NCBI GenBank assembly: GCA_900095095.1
Contig: FMBT01000290.1
Location: 372,001-436,000, forward strand
Reading direction: 5' to 3'
Length of the DNA stretch: 64,000 bases
Source: Fragilariopsis cylindrus CCMP1102
Lineage: Eukaryota > Bacillariophyta > Bacillariophyceae > Bacillariales > Bacillariaceae
Part shown: positions 19,937 through 30,782 of the stretch, in pieces
Numbering within the stretch: position 1 is the stretch's first letter
Layout of the letters: every line of letters starts with the position of its first letter
Position numbers and translations under genes: made by a program
Notes under the pieces: model-generated
Told to the model about the DNA's origin: nothing
Seen by the model: only the letters and a program-made list of their open reading frames with translations
Databases searched by the model: none

Positions 19937-20527
19937 CTACTTTTCGGGTATTTTCAGTTCTGTACAGGTAAACGTTTGATATATCGTAATAGAAGGAAAT
20001 GTAGGGTTTTTGATTGTATGGGTAATATTATGATATTGTGAATAGAGCAGAGCGTGACTATTTAATATTGAATATTGAGATTATTCTTACCATAATTTGC
20101 AATATCATTTTGTAAGTGATTCGGCCAATAAATACTACTGGTTTCGCCGTGGTTTCATTCCATGCTGTTATTCATAAAAACCAGCATGCTACAAGTACAA
20201 CTAGTTTATCCATGTTGTAATAGAGCTGAATAATGATGTGGTTGCATGGCGTTTGTGTAGGTTTTATTGAGGTTTCGAAGAAAATCTCAAAGTACGGTAG
20301 TCCCGTGTGTTGAGTCCCAAAAGCAACAAATCTTAAATTTATAAATTTAAAACAAGCATTCGAGCATGATGCAACATTCGAACATTGATGAACAAAACCT
20401 TGTGACTGATGACGACGTAGTAGACACAAATAACAAACTACAAAAGTGTGTCAGAGGATTGAGGATATAGCTCAAAATCAACATCTTGGCAAATCGCATT
20501 CCAATAAAGGACAACATCAAGGTGAAC
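19937..20527. other. Intergenic divergent promoter region, 591 bp
   Basis: AT-rich DNA between two divergently transcribed genes. No RNA gene or repeat is apparent; short open frames on both strands have no coding character. Confidence 0.45.
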
Positions 20528-21667
20528 ATGGATGATGATAGTAAATGTTCGAAGAAAGACGACGAATCGTTGTCGCCATCAAAGTCAAAGGAAAGAAATG
20601 ATAATAATGATGATGTTGATGATGATGATGTAGACCGAAAGAAGGGAAGAGGAGATCATATCAGTAGTAAAGGTCGCAGTCACGAAAATCGGGATGATCG
20701 AAAGAAGAAAAAGAAAAAACATCGAAAACGAAAAAAGACTTCTCGTAGAGATTATTATTCCAGTGACGATGACGATAGTTACGATAGTGACGGTGGTGAC
20801 GACGAGGACAACGATAGTAGTAAACGATCAGAGGACTCGCTTCGACATGAAAAGAAACGACGAAAGAAGAAACACCGAAGTAAAAGCAGTAGTAGTAGTA
20901 GCCGTCATCGTCGTTATCGTAGTAAACGTGACGACGATTACTCATCTTCATCTTCTTCGGTTTCATCGTATCCATCATCAGCGTCTATGTCAGAGAGTGA
21001 CGAAGACAACAGAAAACGAAAGCACAAATCAGATCATAAAAGGGACCGAAAACACAGCAAAAAGAGTAGTAAAAGTAGTAGAAAGAAAAGAAAAAAGGAA
21101 TCCAAAAAGAAAACAAAGCCATATGCTGCTTCCGATGATAAAAAGAAGGAGGATGGTCCACCGGTCTTTGGACAGTACGGATTAATTAAGTTAGCGGACC
21201 TACCCCAAAAGCAAAGAAGTTTTGAAATATGGATGGAAGAAGTTAAAAAGTTGGGTGGGTTTAATGGTCCAAAATGGGAGGTGCAAAATTACTTCAAGGA
21301 ATATGCAGAAGATTACAATACAGCAACGATGCCTCATATTAAATACTACGACTACGACAAATGGGAGATGGAGGAGTATAACAAAACCAAAGCGGCGGCG
21401 GCAGCTGCAGCAGCAGGCGGTGAAAATGCATCATCCTCCGCGAAATGGAAGGAAGATTTACATATTCGTGAACAACAAGAAGCGGCAAAAAAGAAGAAGA
21501 AGAATGAGCTTGTTTTGGTGAGGAGTATGATGAGCAAAGAAAAGATTGAAGAAATGAAACGTAAGAAACAACTTCAGGCAGAATTGGAACATGCCTTCAA
21601 AACAGGAGATCGTACAAATTATCAGAAACTTAAGAAACGTATGGATAGAGAATTTGGAGAGAAATAG
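20528..21667 (+). CDS. SCI1-like Lys/Ser-rich nuclear protein
   Basis: From the ATG at 20528 the product is 379 residues. The first ~210 are low-complexity Lys/Arg/Asp/Ser with SR- and KKKK-type clusters, typical of nuclear speckle or splicing-associated proteins. The conserved domain follows: FGQYGLIKLADLPQKQRSFE, WMEEVKKLGG, YFKEYAEDYNTATMPHIKYY. This matches my memory of the plant style cell-cycle inhibitor 1 (SCI1) family, also found as uncharacterised proteins in animals and fungi. The C-terminus is a charged helix after a poly-Ala run. Role in RNA processing or cell-cycle control is family knowledge and weakly defined. An upstream extension of the frame starts only from non-ATG codons. 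Confidence 0.7.
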   Translation: MDDDSKCSKKDDESLSPSKSKERNDNNDDVDDDDVDRKKGRGDHISSKGRSHENRDDRKKKKKKHRKRKKTSRRDYYSSDDDDSYDSDGGDDEDNDSSKRSEDSLRHEKKRRKKKHRSKSSSSSSRHRRYRSKRDDDYSSSSSSVSSYPSSASMSESDEDNRKRKHKSDHKRDRKHSKKSSKSSRKKRKKESKKKTKPYAASDDKKKEDGPPVFGQYGLIKLADLPQKQRSFEIWMEEVKKLGGFNGPKWEVQNYFKEYAEDYNTATMPHIKYYDYDKWEMEEYNKTKAAAAAAAAGGENASSSAKWKEDLHIREQQEAAKKKKKNELVLVRSMMSKEKIEEMKRKKQLQAELEHAFKTGDRTNYQKLKKRMDREFGEK

Positions 21668-22387
21668 AAAATGAGATGAACGAAAGAAAGAAAGAGAGTG
21701 TAAGAAATGGTCGAAAGATGATGCGATGGTAGTGAATGAGTCTTGGGGGTTATAATCCAATAAATAACAATGTTCTTCATACCGAATGTCATATTGCATG
21801 ACTTAATAGGATGTGAGAACACATGAGCTTGAGGGATCTAAGGGTGTACCAAATACCAGCATAACATATCTTAAATTACGATGGATTTTAAATTTAATAT
21901 ATTGCTAAATTCAAATATCAAATAAATTTTAAATGCATTAAGTTAAATTATTCACATATGTTATAGAGTTTACTGCATCCATCATGACTGGAAAACTTGA
22001 CTTTTTACATACAGTACCACATCCCTACAGAACTGAGCGAAGTTCTAAGTTAGTGGTACTTGTTGTAGCATCGTAAATAGTTCTACAATTACTTTGGGTA
22101 GTGAGGGGGAATTGTTGTTAGTCTACAAAAAGACTCGGCTTTAGTTGAAACAATAGTAACTCGTTTATCTAATTAATGTGCGTTTCATTAAAAACAACTA
22201 CAGTAGTGATTCGATTCTTTCTTCTTGAATAATAGTCATCGAATTCTTCATTCATTGTATATTCCTTCACCGCTACCCAGGAAGACTACAGTATTGTATA
22301 CCAGTAAGGGGTGGTTCGTTGCCACTACATTTTTCACAACATGGTCAACCCCTCTCAAAAAACAAACAAACATGCGCCCGCTCACAT
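21668..22387. other. Convergent 3' intergenic region, 720 bp
   Basis: AT-rich, with scattered TACAGTAC-type words (22009-22017) and no supported gene. It contains the ends of both flanking transcripts. Confidence 0.4.
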
Positions 22388-22945
22388 CTACAATTCGGGA
22401 GGTTTTTCTTCGTCAACAGCCTTATTTCCAAGGAATGAAAGGAAAATATTGTACCCAATTTGGATAGTGTTAATATATAATAATCGTTGTGCGGGTGGAA
22501 CAAACGCAAAGTTAATAGTATGGGCTGGTACCCATACCGCCCAGGAACCCATAACTGCTGTCTTCAAATCGGCATTTAATTTCTTGGTGTAATCATTCCA
22601 TGATTTGCCTTCCACAGCATTTAAGTATCCAAAGAATGCACAACCAAAGATTGGATTCCAAATGGTTTGATCAATGATAACCTTAGTGGCAACAGTTACA
22701 GGCTTGGTCCCAGGAAGTTTACTATCTAACAAACCATAGAAGTAATGTCCGGTGGAACCATGGAAAAGAAATCCAAATGAACCTAAACGGACAGTACGCA
22801 TAACATCGTACGGCTTATCAGATGGTTCAACGAATTTTTGTGCCAAGATATCACCAACAGTGAATCCTGTAAGGGATGTGAAACACTTTGTTAAAAGTGG
22901 TTGAGCATCCAACAATTTATTGTATCGAGCCCAAAGTCCTGACAT
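22388..22945 (-). CDS. Mpv17/PMP22 family membrane protein
   Basis: At 185 residues this is the usual family length. It begins WARYNKLLDAQPLLTKCFTSL and has GDILAQKFVEP near residue 30, QTIWNPIFGCAFF at ~113, and the signature WAVWVPAHTINFAFVPPAQR followed by the last hydrophobic segment. Four short membrane helices are expected. Family members sit in peroxisomal or inner mitochondrial membranes and are proposed small-metabolite channels; which membrane applies here is not visible. Single exon, with no low-complexity inserts. Confidence 0.9.
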   Translation of the reverse strand: MSGLWARYNKLLDAQPLLTKCFTSLTGFTVGDILAQKFVEPSDKPYDVMRTVRLGSFGFLFHGSTGHYFYGLLDSKLPGTKPVTVATKVIIDQTIWNPIFGCAFFGYLNAVEGKSWNDYTKKLNADLKTAVMGSWAVWVPAHTINFAFVPPAQRLLYINTIQIGYNIFLSFLGNKAVDEEKPPEL

Positions 22946-23749
22946 TTTTATAGTCTGTCTTTTTTTTTCTGTGCTTTATTCGTGGGACAAAAGTAAAAAA
23001 AAAGAGGGAGAACAAAAGAAAATATGAGTGAGTGCGAAATTTAAAAGTTAAAAGTATGTAATGAAAACATATGATACACGATCGTAGGAAGAAAAAATTA
23101 GATTATAGGAGACACGATGACAATGACGATACGAATCGAAACAAAGAAATATGCAATAAACGGTGTATCTGTATGCGAGACCTAATTATGTACAGAATCA
23201 TAGAAATATAAGATTCGTACATACTCAATAATGGTCGCATTTACTCTAGCGTCCCTTAGTAAGAATTGGCACCATATGCAAATGGAAACCTGGAAATCCT
23301 GTGGGTTACGTACGTGATCGGGAAAACGTTTTTAAGAATCCTCCCGTCCAACAAGTACCATACTCACACAAGATCTCAACGGGCTATAATTCCATGCTGG
23401 GGTGATATTCTGTCGCAAATAGGAACGCCTTATTTTGTTTGTTTGTTTGTGCAGTGTAGTAAAAATAAAATCAAACGAAAGAAAATGCAATCCATCAAAA
23501 CAATAAATAAATGAAACGAGTGTGAAGTCGAAGAAGTCCTGCGATGATTTCTCTATCTCTTTGATGGCAATGGTTAGTATTAATCAATATCAATTGAAAC
23601 CCTCTCTCGTCATTATTTCTCAAATTTTTCATTAATGAAAATGACCGGGCATCGACGACAGTCGTTAATTAGTTCGGGAAAAAAATCTACCAATTAGATT
23701 TCATTTCATTCCAGTTGGTCGTGAACGATGCCTTAGGTCCGAAGGTGGA

Positions 23750-23766
23750 GGGGGGGGGGGGGGGGG
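23750..23766. repeat. G17 homopolymer
   Basis: Seventeen consecutive G. It could form a G-quadruplex, or its length may be an assembly or sequencing error. Confidence 0.8.
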
Positions 23767-24228
23767 CATTGTCATTGCATTTGTAACATTGACATGACAA
23801 TGTATCTTTTGCCATTGAGCATGATGATATTACAGGGGTATGTATTGACTTACAGTACTATTTGTTAAGGATGATATACCGTAATATCAAAATAAATAAG
23901 ATATTATATTATGAATGTGAAAAAAATGACGAAGAAGTTATTTACAGTTCATTCGATTGTAGTTCGGTTCAACGAGAATCGACAACACAAACTTCCGCCA
24001 GAGCAAAAGAGTTTTGTGTGCTTTTCTATTGTCGTTGAAAGGATATGTGCAAAAATGCTGCAAAGCATGTGATGCTGGATGTCAATGCTAAAAAAATCGT
24101 GTTGAAATGCGTATTGAAAAACGTCAATCATGCTGCCGTGTGATTTGCTTTCCGAGATAGTAGCGGAAGTGCGTCCAACTTTGCTTGTTGTTGGTTGGTC
24201 GCGAGTGTTGTCAGTAACTTACCGTAAA

Positions 24229-24267
24229 ACTCAAACTTCGATGACGTCACGTCATCGAAGTTTGAGT
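24229..24267. repeat. Perfect inverted repeat, 18-bp arms around TCA
   Basis: The arms start ACTCAAACTTCGATGACG and are perfect complements separated by TCA. The centre contains TGACGTCA, the CRE/bZIP core. It could be a bZIP site cluster, a hairpin, or the relic of a foldback element. Confidence 0.75.
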
Positions 24268-24574
24268 AAAGGTTCTTCCAAGTGGCGGTTGTACGTCATC
24301 ATCATGTACTAAGCTAGCATTAAATACAGTAGGCCTTCCAAAACACACAAACACATTCATTTCCCGAACCTTATTGTAGCCAGAAATAATTTCTATAATC
24401 ATGTCTAGTTGAGCACCTGTCTTTCACGAACACAAGCACGAAAACAAAGCCTTATATATTGTTTGTAATGCGATTGATTGATTGGCTTGGAACAAAAAAG
24501 AACAGTGATTACACCTTCACGTCATGTACTGAAGAACTATATTGAAGTCCAAGTATTTTACTTACCGTACTATA

Positions 24575-25625
24575 ATTTTCTATGTTCATTGCAACTGACG
24601 GAGGTGCCATACCATTCATGGGATCAATAGACTTTGTAATCTCAGACGATGATGCAACCATCCTAGCTACATGTTTTGGACAACCACCAGGACAAGATCC
24701 GCTCTCCTTCCGATCTAAGAGGAAAGATTCAGTTCTATACAGACAGCTTGAGCATGATGAAAAAGTTAAAGGCATTTGACAAGTTCCCAGCGGCATCACT
24801 CAGTATGGTACTAGACTCAGAATGAGATGTACTATCTGCGCTACATCGTGCTCTCAAGTGGTTTCCAACTTATCCAAAAATATCTTGGGTGAAGAGTCAT
24901 CAGGACAACAAAGTTTATTTCGATACTGTGATGCCAACAGACGTGTACTTGAATCCAGAAGCAGATGAGCTGGCTACAATTGGTTTAAAGAGGTTGCAAG
25001 AAAAGCCATGCGTACCATTGGATCCTTCTACAGCTATACAATTTCAGCTGCAGGGTAGAACAATCACCAGAGACCTCAAGAAGACAGCACGGGAGATACT
25101 AACATTACCAAAGCTACAACAGTACTATTTAGACAAATTTTCGCATCAGTTGACTGGGACATTTTTTGACCAGTATACAAACGATATGTTTCCAAACATG
25201 GCAGCCAGTGGATGCACAAGTTCTGCCTAGGGAAATTGCCAACAGGAGAAAGGGTGTAAAAGCGAGGTCACTTCCATGATAAAAGGTGTGCCTCATGCTG
25301 GAACACAGTGGAAGATGACAATCATATCTTCACCTGAATAAGAAGGCGCATCAGCAGAATATACTCAAACAAATCAATAAGCTAAAGAATGTGGGAGGTC
25401 CCAAGTTATGCGACATACTTCAAGAAGGAATAATGACATACTTTCTGGGAGCGTGCATGACCAATACAATGCTCAGACTAAGAGGGCAAGAGGACATGGA
25501 AAGATATGATCTACTGACAGAGAAACAATTGCTGATGTATTCCCTATTAGAACCAAAACAAGCAGGTCAACCAGCAAGGCACCGCCCACATTACAGAAGA
25601 AAACTAAGGTGAACAACATACTCAC
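24575..25625 (+). mobile_element. Decayed retroelement fragment, RNase H-like C-terminal region
   Basis: Pieces on the plus strand resemble the RNase H-like end of reverse transcriptase polyproteins that I recall as common in diatom genomes: an IATDGGAIPFMG opening, then ISWVKSHQD with a downstream ADELA block, and LPTGERV with a Cys/His cluster. The fragment is truncated, with several breaks, and no ends are recognised. Whether it derives from a non-LTR or another class is uncertain. It looks old, unlike the copia element at 7.4-15.2 kb. Confidence 0.55.
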
Positions 25626-26177
25626 CAAGAGTACAACCGGCAGTAGAAGTATTGGATCAGTGCATTGACAATAGATTTGGTGATGTTCCTACTTAATAGT
25701 GTACTAATATAGATTAAAAACAGGCGGGTCGACCGTTGTCTTACTAGTCTTTATAAGGTGGTAAGGAGCGAAGCGGCAGCTTTTAAATAACAAGTTATAT
25801 ATAGTGCTACTGCTGCTATCACGTCTACGACTATGGAGGAGGAGAACACAACAGCTTCTTTATCTTCTATTATAATATGCAAAGACAGACATGTCCAGTT
25901 TTGAGATGAATATCGATCAAAAATATAAGTGATATGTGTCTTAAATTTGCATTGGAATGATACAATTGCATGTTTTCCTTTTTGGTGAACAATATAACTA
26001 TTTTTCTTTCTTTTTCTTTTGTTAATTAAATATTATGTATATACAGTATAAAGTAGTAAACAATTAAATAAAGATGTTCCCAGTCGAAATATTTCCGTGC
26101 GTTCTTTCTTATGCTTTTGTATAATAAATTCTAAATACAAAGATATCAATAAATACCTACCAACCTTCTTCTTCGTT
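25626..26177. other. Intergenic region, 552 bp
   Basis: AT-rich 3' flank of the transcription-factor gene; nothing recognised. Confidence 0.4.
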
Positions 26178-27743
26178 CTAGAATAGACTATTCAGATCTG
26201 CTTGCACTCTTTGATCACCAGCAAGTAATTGAAAAAATTCCTGCATTTCTTCTGTAACAACCAAATCAGTAAATTCGATACCATCATCATGCATGATGGG
26301 ATCGCAAACATCGCTTTCAATTTCATTATTTGATGTGCCTCCTGCTACATCAATAATGTCGCGTTTCTTGGCACTTGATGTTGTTCCTCCATATTGACTA
26401 TTACGGTCCGAGGAATTATTATTATTATTATTATCATTATTAATACTATCATTGAGAGGCTGGATTTCCATATAATGATAGCAGGTATCTAAATCTATCA
26501 ACTTTACTGTCATAACTAAGTTAGCCTCAGCCAATTGTGTGCTATTCCTTTTAAAGACATTGTACCGAGTTTTTGTAACAAAACATGGCATGTTCGGTTT
26601 ATTATGAAGGAACATGTGATTGAAGATATCTTGAGAAAACTTCCCCTTTTCAGACTTTGGCATCCATAGATCAACAACTTCTTTATTTGGTTTGTTTTCG
26701 TCCCAAACCTTATTGATTTCGTCAACAGAAGAAAAGTCTCTAGAAAAAAGAGGGGATGTCAAGAATCGGGAAGTGCCCTGTACTGTCATTCGAATAGCAC
26801 ACCATCGATTACGGAAGGTCTCATCAGGACGTACCGGATCGATCTGAACAGCTTCGAGAAGATCCCAGGGAATTTCTTCGATATTAAGTGGAAGACCGAT
26901 CGTCTTTCTTTGACTCTTCGGTACCAATATATCTCTCCCCAAGAAGTACATCGGTTGTGAACCAGAATCGATAGCAAAATTCGATTGATTCGATATAATT
27001 TCGTCCATCGAAATCCCCATTCTGGATGCAATAAATGACGCACGGGCAAGTAATGAAAAACTTCGACGTGTAAATGATAATGCAACCCACATACGGATTA
27101 GATGATGAATCCCATAATGTTCTTTACCTAATCCATTAGTAATACTCTTACAGATAATACTATCTTCAACTTGTAACGAAGCCATACCATTACATAGTCC
27201 CTCTTTGTTGTTGGTCATAGCTTGTCCATTCATAGCCGTAAGTGCATTGCATGCGGACGATGGAACGCCGTTAACGTTACCATTACCGCTGAACACGATG
27301 TTTGATCCACCAGATACTGGACACGAGGGCATGGGACTTGGAGAAGATAGTGCTATCGTGATCGCTAGAGCTTCATCTACCGTCTTATCTTCATTGTTTT
27401 TATTTGCCGCTCCCGTCGCCGTCGTTGTTTCCTTCTTTACCTTTTTTCGGCGTCTTGTACCTTGTCCTTGTCTAGAGATATGTTCGACGCATTTCAGTCC
27501 AATTCTTTCACATCGTTTGCATATTATGTTTCCATCATCATCCCTGACACACTTGACCTTAGCCTTATGGCTGTAGCAAAAAAAAGGAGAAAAAGCAAAA
27601 GCACAAAAGAAAATATTAGAATGATATTTTAAGATTGCGTTTATTAGTCAGTCAGTCACATATCTTGTTTGTACCCGGCACACACAAACTTTTTACATCG
27701 TAACATACCATTCAGTACAGGCTCTATTAGCAGACGTCCCCAT
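26178..27743 (-). CDS. Zn(2)Cys(6) binuclear-cluster transcription factor
   Basis: A 35-nt first exon (27743-27709) and a second exon (27570-26178), separated by a 138-bp GT-AG intron, give 475 residues. The splice falls inside the second Cys codon and restores ACTECHKAKVKC...CKRCERIGLKC, that is CX2CX6CX9CX2CX6C, a Gal4-type zinc cluster at residues 9-38. A basic linker (RRRKKVKKE) follows. The remaining ~370 residues have no family I can name; a block around 165-330 looks globular (FLGRDILVPKSQRKTIG, FRNRWCAIRM), and Asn and acidic runs lie near the C-terminus. It should bind DNA in the nucleus, perhaps as a dimer. Targets are unknown. Confidence 0.78.
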
Positions 27744-28633
27744 TGTAGTCTTCTTTTTTAATATTATTTCTTTCTTGTTACTACAGTATTAGTAATTATT
27801 ATGGGGAAAGCTCAACTGAAAAGTAAACTAAAAGTCATGATGATGCATGATAATGATAGTAAGAATATTAAACAAGACTTAAATAATTTAACATCATTCA
27901 ATCTCTGAAACCCCCGTATTAGCGCCATCATGCATCAATTCTTGTGTTGTTTGTTTTTGTGCATGTGCTTGCCCCAAAACTATTTACTTAAACTACAAAA
28001 AAGGGCTGTTATTTTGTACATTGAAGCGCGATGACAGACTTTATACAATATTCTGCTTTAAAAAAGAACAGCCTATTGCTTCTTATAAATGTAGTAGTCG
28101 TATTGCTATAAAATTCTCTTTTGATTTTATCAAAACATCAGTCGTTAATTTTAAATAAAATAATTTGCTTATTATGGTATATTAGATCAAGATCAGCGCG
28201 ATTACAGTGGTAATTATTGCGCCTTTTTTTTACAAGAGGCTGTTTAAAAATATAAAAAATAGTTTGTTAACAAGATGGTAAGTGTAAGGAGATCAAATCA
28301 ACCGAATTTTTGAGCGCGCGATAACAGTGGTAATTAATGCGCCCATGCCTCATATCAAGAAATGTCTTTTCCAGTCTTTTTGAGGCTAGAGAAAATCAAG
28401 TATTCCTTCTCAATTTTTGATCCGCGCTAAAAATAATCTTACGGTACAGTATATCATATTTTGGATCTTTTGTGCTTCGTGCTGTGAAACATTATTTTGA
28501 AATTTTAAATACAGCAGTCTCGAGACAGTGGACAAGAGCGGAGAGAGGTGTCCCAAGATTACAAAAACGCCTGGGACGAAGGCATCAGCATCAGCAATAT
28601 TATTCGTCATCGTTGTCAACACCAGCAATAAAT
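27744..28633. promoter_or_regulatory. Divergent promoter region with a duplicated 28-bp motif
   Basis: This 890-bp region between the transcription factor and the amidohydrolase contains two copies of a 28-bp word at 28196-28223 and 28316-28343. Each begins GCGCGAT, has ACAGTGGTAATTA in the middle and ends TGCGCC. They differ at two positions and start 120 bp apart. A third partial match, GCGCGATGACAG, lies near 28027. Operator-like sites are a guess. Confidence 0.5.
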
Positions 28634-30597
28634 ATGACGACGCAGCAACCACCAACCAAAAAGCTTAAGGCAGCCGTCATATTAAAACAACCACAACCAC
28701 CGCTCATATTACGAGCAACAACGGAAGCTGATCATGTATCTTCTCCCTGTATAGCAATATTTGCTGATCTTATCCTTGTAGGTCCAGCTAATGTGTCGCC
28801 AATTAAAAATGGTTGCGTTGTTATTCAATATGGTAAGATTCTGCATGTTCTTCAGAAGATGGAGGACGAAAAAGAATACAATAAATGGGCAGCAAAAGAT
28901 TCTCCTGATGCATATCATCACAGCAAATATTATGTAAAAGTACTAATGCCGGGAATGTGGGATGTACACACTCATTTTATTGGTGCTACATCACGTACAA
29001 AACCGATGATTGAACAACAATGGAATCACTGTTTCGAAGATCGGGCTGTTAAAGTTGGTAGAGATGTATCAAGACTTGGACAAGTATTGAATAGTGGTTT
29101 TACTTCTGTACGTGAAGTCGGTGGCCTAGGCAAGCATCTTAAACTGTTGGTAAAAGAAGGTACATGCCCCGGTCCTATGATTTACCATGCTAATGTGCCA
29201 ATACATATTACGGGTGGACATTGTGATCTCCCTTCTGATGTGCCCTTAAGTTGTTATGGATCTATTTGTACCGTCCAGGATGCTGACGGGGATGGTGCAT
29301 TATTTGGTAAAGGTTCAGATGGAACGTCAGATTGTTTAAAATCAGTCCGACGAAATCTCCGTGCTGGTGCTGATGTTATCAAATTATGTTGTTCTGGTGG
29401 AGTTATGAGTCAAACTTCAGGTTTACCAACAGAACCGCAATTTTCACCTCATGAAATCAAGGTAAGTATACTAAAAAGAAAACGCACGCACGTTCGACCT
29501 TGCGATGCTTTGGCCTGAGCGGTTTTTCAAACTACAAAACTTACGTTTTAACCTTTCTTATTTTGATCGAATCATCGAATTGAATTGAATTGAATTGAAT
29601 TGAATTGAATTGAATTGAATTGAATTGAATTGAATTGAATTTGAATTGAATTGAATTGAATTGAATCGAATCGAATCGAATCGAATTGAATTGAATTGAA
29701 TTGAATTGAATTGAATTGAATTGGACTGAACTGAACTGAACTGAACTGAACTGAACTGAACTGAACTGAACTGAACTGAACTGAACTGAATTGAATTGAA
29801 CTGAACTGAATTGAATTGATTCGAATTTTAATTGAATCGTATTGACTTGAATTGAATTGAATTGAATCGAATCGAATCGAATCGAATCGAATCGAATTGA
29901 ATTGAATTGAAACAACCACATAAATATCTTAAAGACAATGACCGATGAGGCATCACGACACAATGTGTTGGTGTGCGCACATTGTCATTCGGCACAGGGC
30001 ATATTAAATGCTTTAAACAACGGAGTGAAATGTATCGAACACGGAACGTTAGCTGATGAGGAATGTATAAAAGTAATGCTGGAGAAGGATGCTACGTTAG
30101 TTCCAACTAGGTGGGTGATTGAAGACTTAGTGGGTGAAGGTGGAATTGACGGTCCACGTCCGTCCGGCATGTCGGAACTTTCCTGGAAGAAAATGAAAAT
30201 GGTATACGGTGCGTCAACAGTTGCACATAAGGCTGCGATCAAAGCGGGTGTACGGATCGCTGTTGGTTGTGATGTGTTTGTAGCAGAGGGGTATGGTACA
30301 TCGGGAAAAGAATTGAAACATTTAGTCGATTTAGGGATGACTCCAGCACAAGCGATCGAATCTGCTACTGTGAATGGACCGATATGTTTAGGACCAGCAC
30401 GAGCTCCAAAAAGTGGTGCAATACAAGTTGGGTATGATGCCGACCTTATTTGTGTTGATAGTAATCCATTAGACGATGTAACGATTCTTGCGAATCCTGA
30501 TAAAATCCCCATCGTATTTAAAGGAGGTGTTGTCGTCAAGGATACTAGCGACAATACAACGTACTGCCAACCCGCTACGGAAGGATTAAACTGGTAA
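28634..30597 (+). CDS. Imidazolonepropionase-like amidohydrolase (prolidase-like)
   Basis: Exons 28634-29461 and 29935-30597 join across a 473-bp GT-AG intron to give 496 residues. Metal and catalytic positions of the amidohydrolase superfamily are present: HTH in WDVHTHFIG, Lys in VIKLCCSGGV, His in VCAHCHS, His in CIEHGT, and Asp in AVGCDVF. The C-terminal GYDADLICVDSNPLDD is the usual closing strand. The splice joins EIK to TMTDEASRHN, aligning without gap to bacterial imidazolonepropionase-like dipeptidases. These enzymes hydrolyse dipeptides or other amides with Zn; the true substrate is unknown. The intron is largely filled by a pentanucleotide array. The first ATG in frame is 28634; upstream codons are open but start only from GTG. 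Confidence 0.85.
29575..29911. repeat. Pentanucleotide variant array inside an intron
   Basis: About 67 units of 5 bp occur in three spellings (GAATT, GAATC, GAACT) arranged in homogeneous blocks. There is a long GAATT block, a short GAATC block, GAATT again, a block of about 16 GAACT, then mixed units and a final GAATC block. It fills most of the 473-bp intron and ends ~23 bp before the acceptor. Because five is coprime with three, it stays open in several frames. Confidence 0.9.
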
Positions 30598-30782
30598 GAA
30601 CATAAGGCTAAAAGGTGCTAAAAATCGAATCTTATTACATGTGCACTCTACTAGACTAGCTAGGAGAGAGCTTTCTATTACTTGTATTGTATGTAGTTAC
30701 GTTAGTTTAGCTCAGAGTAGTACTGTACTTCGTACTGTACCGTACTGTACGTTTACGTTATATAGTTTAGCATTAGCATTAA

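Larger units (their letters stand above)
22946..24574. other. Gene-poor region, ~1.6 kb
   Basis: No supported gene. It contains the Mpv17 promoter at the left, a run of 17 G at 23750-23766 (odd in such AT-rich DNA), and an 18-bp perfect inverted repeat at 24229-24267. Open frames at 23266 and 24130 lack coding character. Confidence 0.45.

Noticed and set aside
20661-21185. Long open frames overlapping the Lys/Ser-rich SCI1-like gene
   Set aside because: They are other-frame readings of the low-complexity codons. The conserved domain lies only in the frame starting at 20528.
23266-23514. 82-codon plus-strand frame as a gene
   Set aside because: Composition and codon use look random and no similarity is recognised.
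29541-29963. Minus-strand open frames encoding repeated SIQFN/SVQFS peptides
   Set aside because: They are the translation of the pentanucleotide array in an intron. A 5-bp unit stays open in several frames, so there is no coding evidence.
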